Below are positions 50,309-59,609 of a stretch of DNA of 64,000 nucleotides, in pieces. The position numbers and the translations under genes are program-made. The stretch lies in assembly GCA_947491935.1 (NCBI GenBank), contig CANLLF010000002.1, positions 558,001-622,000 of the forward strand. The letters run 5' to 3'. Below the pieces are notes generated by a model. The model was not told the DNA's origin. It worked only from the letters and a program-made list of their open reading frames with translations, and did no database searches. The stretch comes from an uncultured Roseicyclus sp. (GTDB taxonomy: Bacteria > Pseudomonadota > Alphaproteobacteria > Rhodobacterales > Rhodobacteraceae). The stretch's first letter is position 1; the number at the start of each line of letters is the position of its first letter.

Positions 50309-53086
50309 ATGAGCGATCCGAACACAGACCGCGACCAGATGCAGGCCGCCGCCGTCGAAAACGAAGCCGCAGGGCGCGGCGGGTTGACCCAGGCGGAACT
50401 CGACGAGCTTGTCGCCTCCTCCGATACCGGCGCGCGCGGCAGTGGCGGCCCGGTGGGCACCTTCATCATCATCGTCGCGCTCAGCTGGTCGCTGTTCCAG
50501 CTCTGGATCGCGTCCCCCCTGCCGTTCATGTTCGGCTTCGGCGTCTTCAATTCGACGGAATCCCGGTCCATCCATCTGGGCTTTGCCATGTTCCTGGCGT
50601 TCCTCGCCTTTCCCGCCGCCCGCACGCGCGTGCAACTGGTCCTCGGGGTCGGTATTCCGCTGCTGATGGGCCTGCTCTTCGTGCTATCGGCCAAGGACGA
50701 CACGGCCACCTGGTGGATCCCGATCATCGCCGTGGGCACCGCGGTGGGCGTGCTTCTGGGCTCCCCCAAGGATCGTGTGCCGCCCTGGGAATGGGTGATG
50801 GCGATCGTAGGCGCCGCCGCCGCGCTTTACCTGTGGTTTTTCTACACCTCGATCTCCGGGCGTGTTGGTGCGCCGATCACGCAGGACTTCGTCGTCTCTG
50901 TTGCGGGTATCATCCTGCTGCTGGAGGCCACGCGCCGGGCGCTTGGCCCCGCCCTGATGATCGTGGCGAGCGTCTTCCTGATCTACACCGTTCTCGGGCC
51001 CTACATGCCCGACCTGATCGCCCATGGCGGCAACAACCTGTCGGAGATCGTGAACCATCAATGGATCACGACCCAGGGTGTGTTCGGCATCGCGCTCGGG
51101 GTGTCGACCGGGTTTGTCTTCCTGTTCGTGCTGTTCGGGTCGCTCCTGGATCGCGCGGGGGCGGGCAATTACTTCATTCAGGTGGCCTTCAGCCTGATGG
51201 GCCACCTGCGCGGTGGACCGGCGAAGGCCGCCGTCGTGGCCTCGGCGATGACTGGCCTGATCTCGGGCTCGTCGATTGCCAACGTTGTCACGACGGGCAC
51301 ATTCACAATCCCGCTGATGAAGAAAGTCGGCTTCAATTCCGAGAAGGCGGGGGCTGTCGAAGTGGCCTCGTCAGTTAACGGCCAGATCATGCCGCCCGTC
51401 ATGGGGGCCGCGGCCTTCCTGATGGTCGAATATGTCGGCATCCCCTATTTCGACGTGGTCAAACACGCTTTCCTGCCAGCGGTGATTTCCTACATCGCGC
51501 TGGTCTACATCGTGCATCTTGAGGCGATGAAGGCCGGGATGCAGGGGCTCGAGCGCGCCTATACGCCCAAGCCCATTGTCCAGCGCCTGATCGGCATCGC
51601 CTTTGCCGTCGCGGCCATCTGTGCATTGTCGTTCGGCGTCTACTACCTGATGGGCTGGATCCGGCCCGCCTTCCCGAATTCGGCAGGCTACATCATCTTT
51701 GCCTTCCTGACGGTGATCTATGTCGGCCTGCTCTATGTCGCGAGCCGGGAGGAACCCCTGAAGCTCGACGATCCCAAGTCCGAGGTCACGGTTCTGCCAA
51801 TGCCCGGGCCGACGGCGCGGTCGGGGTTGCACTTCATCCTGCCGGTGGTGGTTCTGGTCTGGGCGCTGATGGTCGACCGGTTATCGCCGGGCCTCTCGGC
51901 CTTCTGGGCCACGACATACATGATCTTCATCCTTGTGACGCAACGCCCGCTGCTGGCGATCATGCGCAAGGCGGGCGATATGGCGACCGAGATCAAGGGC
52001 GGGTTTGCCGACCTTGTCGATGGCCTTGTGACCGGTGCGCGGAACATGATCGGCATCGGCATCGCCACGGCGACCGCCGGTATCATCGTGGGCGCCGTCA
52101 GCCAGACGGGTGTTGGCTCCGCCCTTGCCGATGTGGTCGAGGTTCTGTCGGGTGGCAATATCCTGGCGATCCTGATGCTGACCGCCGTGCTGAGCCTGAT
52201 CCTCGGCATGGGCCTGCCGACAACGGCGAACTACATCGTTGTCTCCGCCCTTCTGGCGCCCGTCATCGTGACGCTGGGCCAACAGAACGGCTTGATCGTG
52301 CCACTGATCGCGGTTCACCTCTTCGTCTTCTATTTCGGGATCATGGCGGATGTGACACCGCCTGTCGGCCTTGCAAGTTTCGCCGCCGCGGCGGTGTCGG
52401 GCGGCGATCCGATCCGCACCGGGGTGGTGGCATTCTTCTACAGCCTGCGGACGGCGGCGCTTCCGTTCCTCTTCATCTTCAATACGGAGCTGTTGTTGAT
52501 CAACGTGACAGCGGTTCAGGGGGTGTTCGTCTTCATTGTCGCAACCATAGCGATGCTGCTGTTTGCGGCCGCCACGCAGGGCTGGTTCCTGGCGCGCAAC
52601 CGCATCCATGAAACCGTGATCCTCCTTCTGGTGGCCTTCACGCTCTTCCGGCCGGGCTTCTGGATGGACATGATCTATCCGCCCTATACCGAGGAACAGC
52701 CCTCCGCCCTGATCGAGGCCGCGGCCGCCACCCCGGACGGGGAGCAGTTGCGGCTGCGTGTGGCCGGGGTAAACGATCTGGGGGATCCTATCGAATTCGT
52801 GGCCATCCTGCCCATCGGCGAGGGGGTGACCGGCGAAGAACGCCTGACGAATGCGGGTGTGATCCTGCGCGACGATGGCGGACGGACGATCATCGATGAT
52901 GTCACCTACCAGAGCCCGGCGGCAGAGGCGGGGCTCGATTGGGACCAGGAGGTTCTGCGCGTCCTGCGCCCGGTGGAGGTGCCGTCTAAATACTGGATGT
53001 TCCTGCCCGCCCTCCTGCTGCTGGGCCTCGTGGTGGTGATGCAGCGCGGGCGGCAGCCGAAATCGCCCACGCCGGAACCGGCCTGA
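50309..53086 (+). CDS. TRAP transporter fused permease with DUF3394-like C-terminal domain
   Basis: This 925-aa membrane protein fuses small and large TRAP subunits, as in the minus-strand homologue at 2042. Shared marks are GLISGSSIANVVTTGTFTIPLMKK and QIMPPVMGAAAFLMVEY, plus LILGMGLPTTANYIVVSALLAP. It is longer because it has an extra C-terminal region (about 800-900, RVAGVNDLGDPIEFVAILPIGEG and DWDQEVLRVLRPVEVPSKYWM) that looks like DUF3394, then a final helix. GGGGGA is 5 bases before ATG 50309. Confidence 0.92.
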   Translation: MSDPNTDRDQMQAAAVENEAAGRGGLTQAELDELVASSDTGARGSGGPVGTFIIIVALSWSLFQLWIASPLPFMFGFGVFNSTESRSIHLGFAMFLAFLAFPAARTRVQLVLGVGIPLLMGLLFVLSAKDDTATWWIPIIAVGTAVGVLLGSPKDRVPPWEWVMAIVGAAAALYLWFFYTSISGRVGAPITQDFVVSVAGIILLLEATRRALGPALMIVASVFLIYTVLGPYMPDLIAHGGNNLSEIVNHQWITTQGVFGIALGVSTGFVFLFVLFGSLLDRAGAGNYFIQVAFSLMGHLRGGPAKAAVVASAMTGLISGSSIANVVTTGTFTIPLMKKVGFNSEKAGAVEVASSVNGQIMPPVMGAAAFLMVEYVGIPYFDVVKHAFLPAVISYIALVYIVHLEAMKAGMQGLERAYTPKPIVQRLIGIAFAVAAICALSFGVYYLMGWIRPAFPNSAGYIIFAFLTVIYVGLLYVASREEPLKLDDPKSEVTVLPMPGPTARSGLHFILPVVVLVWALMVDRLSPGLSAFWATTYMIFILVTQRPLLAIMRKAGDMATEIKGGFADLVDGLVTGARNMIGIGIATATAGIIVGAVSQTGVGSALADVVEVLSGGNILAILMLTAVLSLILGMGLPTTANYIVVSALLAPVIVTLGQQNGLIVPLIAVHLFVFYFGIMADVTPPVGLASFAAAAVSGGDPIRTGVVAFFYSLRTAALPFLFIFNTELLLINVTAVQGVFVFIVATIAMLLFAAATQGWFLARNRIHETVILLLVAFTLFRPGFWMDMIYPPYTEEQPSALIEAAAATPDGEQLRLRVAGVNDLGDPIEFVAILPIGEGVTGEERLTNAGVILRDDGGRTIIDDVTYQSPAAEAGLDWDQEVLRVLRPVEVPSKYWMFLPALLLLGLVVVMQRGRQPKSPTPEPA

Positions 53087-53101
53087 AAAGGAGCCAAGCT
53101 G

Positions 53102-53527
53102 ATGTTTGACAAGGTTTTGCTACCCGTCGATCTGACCCATCCGGAAAGCTGGCAACTGGCGCTTCCCGCCGCGCGGCAATGTGCCGGCCCCGAGGGCGAG
53201 ATCCACCTGCTCGGGATCATGCACGAGGTTGGCGGGCCGCTTGTGGCGTCCTTTCTGCCCGAGGATTTTGCGCGCAAGGCCATGAGTGCCATGAAGGACG
53301 AGCTGAACAGCCTCGCGGCCGCTGAAATGTCCGACGGTCCGAAGGTGAAGCTGCATGTGAGCCACGGCCACGTGCCCGAGACCATCCTGAACATGGCGCG
53401 CGAGGTGGGCGCCAACCTGATCGTGATGGCCTCCCATCCCCCCAACGAGCTGAAATCCATGCTCGTCGGCTCGAACGCCAGCAAGATCGTCCGCCATTCG
53501 CCGATCCCCGTTCTGGTCGTGCGCTAA
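53102..53527 (+). CDS. Universal stress protein (UspA family)
   Basis: This 141-aa protein has the Usp fold with FDKVLLPVDL at the N-terminus, NLIVMASH and GSNASKIVRHSPIPVLVV at the C-terminus. The first Gly of the ATP-binding G-x2-G motif is replaced (SHPPN). It starts 15 bases after the TRAP permease. In the Halomonas TeaABC system, an Usp-type protein (TeaD) regulates TRAP activity; a similar role is inferred here. Confidence 0.88.
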   Translation: MFDKVLLPVDLTHPESWQLALPAARQCAGPEGEIHLLGIMHEVGGPLVASFLPEDFARKAMSAMKDELNSLAAAEMSDGPKVKLHVSHGHVPETILNMAREVGANLIVMASHPPNELKSMLVGSNASKIVRHSPIPVLVVR

Positions 53528-53610
53528 CGCCTTGGCGGACACGTATGATTCGTATGGGCTAACGGTCGTCCGGCCTCAAGTAGCGCGAAGCGCGGTAGGC
53601 CAACGAAAAC

Positions 53611-53698
53611 TGGTGCGGGCGGCGGGACTCGAACCCGCACGGGCACAGGGCCCAACAGATTTTAAGTCTGGTATGTCTACCAATTCCATCACGCCCGC
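53611..53698 (-). tRNA. tRNA-Leu (UAA)
   Basis: The 88-nt gene runs on the minus strand with encoded CCA, acceptor GCGGGCG ... CGCCCGC, a long variable arm as expected for Leu, and anticodon loop CTTAAAA giving UAA. The T arm is GGTTCGAGTCCC. Confidence 0.96.
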
Positions 53699-53926
53699 AA
53701 CGACCCAGACCTAGCCGGGCGGGACGGGGATGACAATGCGGTGCGATGTGGGGAGGGGAGCGGTCCGGTGGCCAGCTGCTGCACATTCCGGATTGGGGTC
53801 GGAATATGCAGCATCTGGTTACGCGAGCAGCAAAAATCCGCCAAATACCCGGCGAATAGCCAAGACTTAGGTAAAACTGATTAACGGCGGGTTAATGCCG
53901 GATCGGGCAAACCGAAACGTTGCGGG

Positions 53927-54466
53927 TCACGCCCCCTCGAAGGCGCAGATGGCATGGACGGGAACCCCCATCGCCTCCACCTTGGCGCGCCCCCCCAGAT
54001 CGGGCAGGTCGATCACGAAGGCGCATCCGATCACCTCGGCACCCAGACGCTCGATCAGCTTAATGCCCGCCTCTGCCGTGCCCCCCGTGGCCAGCAGATC
54101 GTCCACGATCAGCACCTTGTCACCGGGGGCCACCGCATCGTCGTGGATCTCCACGACCGCCTCGCCGTATTCCAGCTTGTAGGCCTGCTCGATCGTCGCG
54201 GCGGGCAGTTTGCCCTTCTTGCGGATCGGCACGAACCCCTTGGACAGCTGATGGGCCACCGCGCCGCCAAGGATGAAGCCGCGCGCCTCAAGCCCCGCGA
54301 CGCAATCGATGGTCTGGCCCACAAACGGCGCCAGCAGCTGATCCACCGCAAGCCGAAACCCCCTGGGATCCTGGAACAGCGTTGTGACATCGCGAAACAA
54401 GATGCCCTCATGGGGAAAGTCCGGGATCGTCCGGATGTAATCCTCGACGGTTTTGTGGTCGATCAT
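53927..54466 (-). CDS. apt: Adenine phosphoribosyltransferase
   Basis: This 179-aa enzyme has the PRPP-binding motif [14 protein letters not shown] and the Apt features [17 protein letters not shown] and [14 protein letters not shown]. It salvages adenine to AMP. An MTA phosphorylase encoded at 59610, which would release adenine, is nearby but not in the same operon. Confidence 0.95.
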   Translation of the reverse strand: MIDHKTVEDYIRTIPDFPHEGILFRDVTTLFQDPRGFRLAVDQLLAPFVGQTIDCVAGLEARGFILGGAVAHQLSKGFVPIRKKGKLPAATIEQAYKLEYGEAVVEIHDDAVAPGDKVLIVDDLLATGGTAEAGIKLIERLGAEVIGCAFVIDLPDLGGRAKVEAMGVPVHAICAFEGA

Positions 54467-54481
54467 GGGCGAAGCTTTCCC

Positions 54482-55177
54482 TTAATTTGAAGCGCGTTCA
54501 GGCACGCCGGGGCGCGGGTAATGACGGCGTAGGGCGGCGGCATCCTGGCCGCGCAGACGGGTCGTGTTGTTGCCGTTCTCGGCGAAGATGGAATGATCAT
54601 AGGCCGGTGAGGCGATGTCGGTGACAAGACCCAGCGATTGCACCAGTTCCTCCAGCACAACCGATGCGATTTCCCGGCGGCGAATATCCTGGCTGATGGC
54701 GATCGAGGCCGAGAGGATGTCTTCCCCGCGCGACCGGATCGCCACTCGCCCAATGGCGATGTCCGACCCGTCCAGCTCCGCCACGCCGGTTGAGGAAATG
54801 ATGCCGCCCTGCGGCGTGTCAACCAGATGAAACGGAATGTCCATGTCCCCTTCATACACCCGTTCAAGGAAGATGTGCGCCCCCGCGGCGTTGATCTCGG
54901 CGATGGCGGCATCCAGCGCGGTATCCACAAGGTCGAACTTGTAGTCCGGAAAGCTGTCGGCCGAGGCCGCGATGCCCACGCGGAGGCTCAGCCGCTGATC
55001 CTCCGGCCAATATATGAACGGCTTGGCGCAATCGCCGCCGGGCGGGGCCGCACAGGCCACGAGCCGATAGAACGCCCCATCGGAAATCAGGTCGGGCACG
55101 GCCAGGAATTCCTGCGCCGATGGCCCGCGCGGGGCCGGGAGGGAGACAAGCAGAACAGCCAGAAGAACACGCAACAT
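54482..55177 (-). CDS. Secreted DUF2927-like protein
   Basis: This 231-aa protein has an N-terminal signal (MLRVLLAVLLVSLPAPRGPSAQ) and matches the layout of the DUF2927 family, with a conserved core RVAIRSRGEDILSASIAISQDIRRREIASVVLEELVQSLGL. The catalytic status is unclear. The ATG at 55177 directly precedes the signal helix; a TTG-started longer frame is less likely. Confidence 0.72.
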   Translation of the reverse strand: MLRVLLAVLLVSLPAPRGPSAQEFLAVPDLISDGAFYRLVACAAPPGGDCAKPFIYWPEDQRLSLRVGIAASADSFPDYKFDLVDTALDAAIAEINAAGAHIFLERVYEGDMDIPFHLVDTPQGGIISSTGVAELDGSDIAIGRVAIRSRGEDILSASIAISQDIRRREIASVVLEELVQSLGLVTDIASPAYDHSIFAENGNNTTRLRGQDAAALRRHYPRPGVPERASN

Positions 55178-55293
55178 GGCGTCCGTGATGGCGTGCCGAA
55201 CGCGACGGATCAAGCGGGCTTATCCGAATGATCGCAAACCTGTTGCGCGGGTGCCGAACCGGCGACGCCGCGCGCGCCACCGGGCCGCCGCCG

Positions 55294-55770
55294 TCAGTGC
55301 CCCCACCGCGTCACGGGGCCCGCGACGCCCTCCCAATCGCCATGGCCCAGAACGCGCGCCGGGTTGGTGGGCGGCGGCATCTCGACCGTTGGCAAATGCC
55401 CGAACCCGAACCGCTCGTAATAGGGGGCGTCGCCGACCAGAAGCACCCGGACCCAACCGGCCTCTGCCGCGCCGTGCAACCCCGCCTCCATCAGGAGCGC
55501 GCCCAGGCCCTCGCCCTGACGCGTCGGGTGCACGGCAATCGGCCCCAGCAGCAGGGCCTCGACCCCGCCCACCATGACCGGCCAGAACCGCACCGCGCCT
55601 GCCACGATCTCCAGATCATCGCGGGCCACAAGACACAGATCACCCACCGGCGGCACATGATCGCGAAGCCTGTAGGACGACAGCGCCTCGCGCCCCGGGG
55701 CGAAGCATGTATCGAACAGCGCCTCAACCTCGGGCCCGTCCGCCTCCGTTTCACCCGATAGCACGTACAT
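55294..55770 (-). CDS. GNAT-family N-acetyltransferase
   Basis: This 158-aa protein has a GNAT fold with the acetyl-CoA loop LGPIAVHPTRQGEGLGALLMEAGL and the late YYERFGFGHLP. It resembles YhbS-type acetyltransferases. Substrate unknown. It is divergent from the flavin reductase gene. Confidence 0.88.
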   Translation of the reverse strand: MYVLSGETEADGPEVEALFDTCFAPGREALSSYRLRDHVPPVGDLCLVARDDLEIVAGAVRFWPVMVGGVEALLLGPIAVHPTRQGEGLGALLMEAGLHGAAEAGWVRVLLVGDAPYYERFGFGHLPTVEMPPPTNPARVLGHGDWEGVAGPVTRWGH

Positions 55771-55865
55771 CGCCTGGCCTGCGCGCCTTCCGTCCCTCTG
55801 CCTCTGGCGCTTGGCGTAACACGGGGCTAGGTCTTTGCCAAACCACGACTAAAGGCGCCCATTCC

Positions 55866-56471
55866 ATGTATTATCGCCCGGCTGACGGCCACGGCCTGCC
55901 GCATAACCCGTTCAACGCGATTATCACCCCGCGCCCCATCGGCTGGATCTCCACCCGCGGGGCCGATGGCTCGGAAAACCTTGCGCCCTATTCGTTTTTC
56001 AACGCGGTCGCCTATGTGCCGCCGCAGGTGATGTTCGCGTCGACCTCGGCGAAGGAGGATCGCGGCGACACCAAGGACAGCGTCGCCAATATCCGCGAGA
56101 CGGGCGTGTTTTGCGTGAACATCGTGGAATACACGGCGCGCGACGGGATGAACCAGACGTCCGGCATGTGGCCAAAGGAGAAGGATGAATTCACGCTGGC
56201 CGGCATCGCCCGCGATGAATGTGCCGAAATCCCTTGTTCCCGCGTGGCCGACGCGCCCGCCAACCTCGAATGCAAACTCACGCAGATCGTGGAGCTGGAA
56301 GGCACATCGAACTTCGCCGTCTTCGGGGAAGTGGTGGGCATCCACATGCGGGATGATTGCGTGGTGGACGGCGTGTTCGACGTGACCAGGTTCAATCCGC
56401 TCACGCGCCTGGGCTACCGCGATTACTCCGTGATCCGGGAGGTCTTCTCCCTCAAGCGTCCGGGGGAATAG
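55866..56471 (+). CDS. Flavin reductase/flavoredoxin-family protein
   Basis: This 201-aa FMN-binding split-barrel protein has PRPIGWISTRGADGSENLAPYSFFNAVAYVPPQVMF (the FMN-contact region) and GVFCVNIVEY. Members reduce flavin for partner monooxygenases or carry electrons. Its last 20 bases overlap the convergent flavodoxin gene. Confidence 0.88.
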   Translation: MYYRPADGHGLPHNPFNAIITPRPIGWISTRGADGSENLAPYSFFNAVAYVPPQVMFASTSAKEDRGDTKDSVANIRETGVFCVNIVEYTARDGMNQTSGMWPKEKDEFTLAGIARDECAEIPCSRVADAPANLECKLTQIVELEGTSNFAVFGEVVGIHMRDDCVVDGVFDVTRFNPLTRLGYRDYSVIREVFSLKRPGE

Positions 56472-56970
56472 CCTGAGCGGCACCCGCCTGTTCGATCCTT
56501 GATCGGACCTCCGCTTCGAACGCATCCGTCATCGCATTGCCTTCGGCGGTGTCCAATTGCTCCCGCGTCAGGGCAAGCCACGGCGGGGTGGCACGGTTCG
56601 GGCCGATGGCTTTGATCTGGCCCTCGATATTATCGGGCTCCCCTTGGCCGCCCCCGGTGGTGAACACGCCAAGGATCGGGATCTCGTCGGCCTTGGCCTC
56701 CAGGTAGCTGCGCACTGGCGTCGACAGGTAGCTGGTCCAGATCGGCCCCCCCAGAAGCACCCAATCGGCCGCCCCGACCGCCGGGCTGACGGTGACGGGC
56801 AGTTTCACCTGACGCAGGCTGTCAAATCCCGCCCGCGCATATCCCAATGCGCCGCTGCCATAGCGTGCGGTTGTGATGCGCGAGATCGGGACGGAGAACC
56901 GGGCTGCCAGGGCCTCGGCCAGCCGGGATGTCGTGCCCGTGCGGGAATAGACGATGATGCGACCGGTCAA
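56452..56970 (-). CDS. Flavodoxin-family protein
   Basis: This 172-aa protein begins IIVYSRTGTTSRLAEAL (FMN phosphate loop Ser-Arg-Thr-Gly-Thr-Thr) and has LLGGPIWTSYLSTPVRSYLE and GVFTTGGG for the isoalloxazine ring. It likely carries electrons or has quinone/nitroreductase-like roles. Convergent overlap with the flavin reductase gene. Confidence 0.88.
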   Translation of the reverse strand: MTGRIIVYSRTGTTSRLAEALAARFSVPISRITTARYGSGALGYARAGFDSLRQVKLPVTVSPAVGAADWVLLGGPIWTSYLSTPVRSYLEAKADEIPILGVFTTGGGQGEPDNIEGQIKAIGPNRATPPWLALTREQLDTAEGNAMTDAFEAEVRSRIEQAGAAQAIPPDA

Positions 56971-57061
56971 AGGGCGGCTCCCTGCGGATGAAACTCCGCA
57001 GAATATCCCACGGTCGGGCCGCGGCCACGTTGATGCAGGTCAACCGCGGCGTGTTGCGCAC

Positions 57062-58729
57062 CTAGTGGTCGCCGAGAATGCCGGTGCGGACGGAATAGTT
57101 CGTCGCCACTTCGTAATCGGGGTCATCGTCACTATCGACCACAAGGTGCCCCGCCTTCGTCAGCAGCGCATGGCAATCACGGGTCAGGTGGCGAAGCTCG
57201 ATCTTCTTGCCCGCCGCTTCATAGCGGCCCGCCAGCTTCTCGATGGCCTGCAGCGCGGATTGGTCCGCCACCCGGCTTTCGGCGAAATCCACCACAACGC
57301 GCGACGGGTCGTCTTGCGGGTTGAACAACTCGCTGAACCCCTCGGCCGAGCCGAAGAACAGGGGGCCCTTCACCTGGTAGACGCGGGCGCCTTCCGGTGT
57401 CTCGTAGGCCGAGGCACTGATCCGCGTCGCGTTTTGCCACGCATAGGCCAGCGCCGAGACGATCACACCAACCACAACCGCCGTGGCGAGGTCTGTCGCC
57501 ACCGTCACAACCGTGACCAGGATGATGACAACCGCATCCGTGCGCGGCACCTTGAACAGGATCGTCAGGCTGTTCCACGCGAACGTTCCGATCACCACCA
57601 TGAACATCACACCCACCAGCGCGGCCAGCGGGATCTGCTCGATCAGCGGCGCGCCGACAAGGATGAACGACAGCAGGAACAGCGCCGCCACCACGCCGGC
57701 CACGCGGGTCCGCGCGCCGGATTTCACGTTGATCATCGATTGGCCGATCATCGCGCAGCCGCCCATGCCGCCGAAGAACCCGGTTACCGTATTGGCCACA
57801 CCCTGCGCGATGCATTCCTGCGACGCGCCGCCCTTCTGGCCGGTAATCTCACCCACCAGATTCAAGGTCAGAAGACTCTCGATCAGCCCGATCGCCGACA
57901 GGATCAGGGCGTAGGGCAGGATGATCCACAGCGTTTCCAGCGTGAAGGGCGCCAGGACATCCCCGTAGAGTCCCTCAACCTCGCCGCCCGCGAAGGTGAA
58001 CGGAATATGGAAGCCGGGAAGCCCGCCCGCAATCTCCGCCAGGTCGCCCACCCGCGGCACGTCGATGGCGAAAATCAGGACAATGGCCGCCGTGATCCCG
58101 ATACCCGCCAGCGGGGCGGGGATAACAGTCGTAACCTTGGGTAGCAGCCAGATGATCGCCATCGTCAGCGCCACCAGGGCCAGCATCATCGCCAGTTGCG
58201 GGCCGGGCAGCCAATCGCCGCTGGCCATCCCGTGGCCCGACGCCTCGGCGCTTCCGGGCACCTGGAACTGCCCCAGTTGCGCAAAAAAAATCACGATGGC
58301 CAGCCCGTTGACGAAGCCCAACATCACTGGATGCGGCACAAGGCGGATGAATTTGCCCCATTTCAGCACCCCCACCGCGATCTGGATAAGGCCCATCAGG
58401 ATCACCGTCGCGAACAGGTATTCGACCCCGTGCTGGGCCACCAGAGCCACCATCACCACGGCCAGGGCCCCCGTCGCGCCCGAGATCATGCCGGGCCGCC
58501 CGCCGATGATCGCCGTGATCAGGCCCACGATGAACGCCGCATAAAGCCCCACCAGCGGATGTACGCCCGCCACGAAAGCAAACGCCACCGCCTCGGGCAC
58601 CAGTGCCAACGCCACGGTCAGGCCCGCCAGGATCTCGATCTTCATCCGGTTCGCACCCCAGCCATGCCCCATGTTGGACAATTCGGGCGACAAACGGTTT
58701 TTGGCCGCGGCCATCAGGATGCGGGTCAT
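57062..58729 (-). CDS. SulP-family anion transporter with STAS domain
   Basis: This 555-aa protein has a membrane part of about 11-14 helices with LVPEAVAFAFVAGVHPLVGLYAAF, MISGATGALAVVMVALVAQ, and GGMGGCAMIGQSMINVKSGARTR. A C-terminal STAS domain (about 430-540) contains VVVDFAESRVADQSALQAIEKL. Family members take up sulfate or bicarbonate. GAGG lies just before the ATG at 58729. Substrate uncertain. Confidence 0.92.
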   Translation of the reverse strand: MTRILMAAAKNRLSPELSNMGHGWGANRMKIEILAGLTVALALVPEAVAFAFVAGVHPLVGLYAAFIVGLITAIIGGRPGMISGATGALAVVMVALVAQHGVEYLFATVILMGLIQIAVGVLKWGKFIRLVPHPVMLGFVNGLAIVIFFAQLGQFQVPGSAEASGHGMASGDWLPGPQLAMMLALVALTMAIIWLLPKVTTVIPAPLAGIGITAAIVLIFAIDVPRVGDLAEIAGGLPGFHIPFTFAGGEVEGLYGDVLAPFTLETLWIILPYALILSAIGLIESLLTLNLVGEITGQKGGASQECIAQGVANTVTGFFGGMGGCAMIGQSMINVKSGARTRVAGVVAALFLLSFILVGAPLIEQIPLAALVGVMFMVVIGTFAWNSLTILFKVPRTDAVVIILVTVVTVATDLATAVVVGVIVSALAYAWQNATRISASAYETPEGARVYQVKGPLFFGSAEGFSELFNPQDDPSRVVVDFAESRVADQSALQAIEKLAGRYEAAGKKIELRHLTRDCHALLTKAGHLVVDSDDDPDYEVATNYSVRTGILGDH

Positions 58730-59026
58730 GCTTACCTCAATTCAGGGCTTTGAACGGAGGGTCACGCAACCTCCGCCGTCAGATCTTGTCGCTACGGCGT
58801 GGGGCCTTGTCCAACCCCGCCGCGCTGGCGTTGCGCATAAAGGCTCTGCCCCCGCGCGGCAAGGGGGCAGGGGGCCATCGTCATTCTTAACTCGAGATGT
58901 TTAAGACCTGCCTAAGGAGAGGTCGAAATCGGCAACGGATCGCCGAAAAGCCCGGCCGCTGTTGCGCAGGCCGGGCCTGGCTCGCACAACGCGTCGGACA
59001 GCTGATCAGATCACCGGAGGATCCCC
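58730..59026. other. Intergenic region between SulP and lipoprotein genes
   Basis: About 300 bases without an ORF I trust. It contains an 8-bp GC-rich hairpin at 58846-58870 (CTGCCCCC / GGGGGCAG) without a T-tract and the GGAGG ribosome site for the lipoprotein gene at its right end. Confidence 0.5.
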
Positions 59027-59530
59027 ATGCCGCTTTCCCGTTTCGCCCTGATGGCAACCCTGTTCGCCGGTCTGGCCGCCTGCACGCCCACCGCCGATCC
59101 CGATGGCCTGACGGGGGCCGAGCGCCGGGCCGTCACTGCCGCACCGCAGGTTGCGCAAACCACCGCGCGGATGCAGCTTCTGGCGCCGCAATGCATCCGG
59201 TTCTGGCGGGGGCAACCCATCGACACCGCCGCCATGGCAGCAGGCGGCTTTACCGAAATCAATGTCCTGAACCCCGCTGCGCGCGGGTTTCGCAGCGGGT
59301 CCGGCCGTGACCGCGTGAACGTCACCTTCCTGCCGCGCGAATGCAATGTCGGCGGGCCGAACTACATCCTCGAAGGCGGCACGTTGCCCGACGCGGTAGG
59401 CGCAGCACTGGCCCCTTTGGGTTTTGCTGCCACCGGCGCGCGCGGCACCTATGCGGCGTCGGATATGAGTGTGCGGCTGGGCTATCCGCAAACCGGGCGC
59501 GGCACGCCGAATATCACGCTGCGCCGTTGA
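59027..59530 (+). CDS. Small hypothetical lipoprotein
   Basis: This 167-aa protein starts MPLSRFALMATLFAGLAAC, with a lipobox (LAAC) placing Cys19 as the lipidated residue. The mature part has CIRFWRGQPID, FTEINVLNP and NVTFLPRECNVGGPNY; its repeated Cys may form a disulfide. I do not recognise a named family. GGAGGATCCCC precedes the ATG. Confidence 0.78.
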   Translation: MPLSRFALMATLFAGLAACTPTADPDGLTGAERRAVTAAPQVAQTTARMQLLAPQCIRFWRGQPIDTAAMAAGGFTEINVLNPAARGFRSGSGRDRVNVTFLPRECNVGGPNYILEGGTLPDAVGAALAPLGFAATGARGTYAASDMSVRLGYPQTGRGTPNITLRR

Positions 59531-59609
59531 GCCTGTCCCCTGCGACGGGCTGGCCATTGCATCACGACAGGCCCGGTGCAACCTTTCGCAAGGACAGGCG
59601 GAGGGGCGC

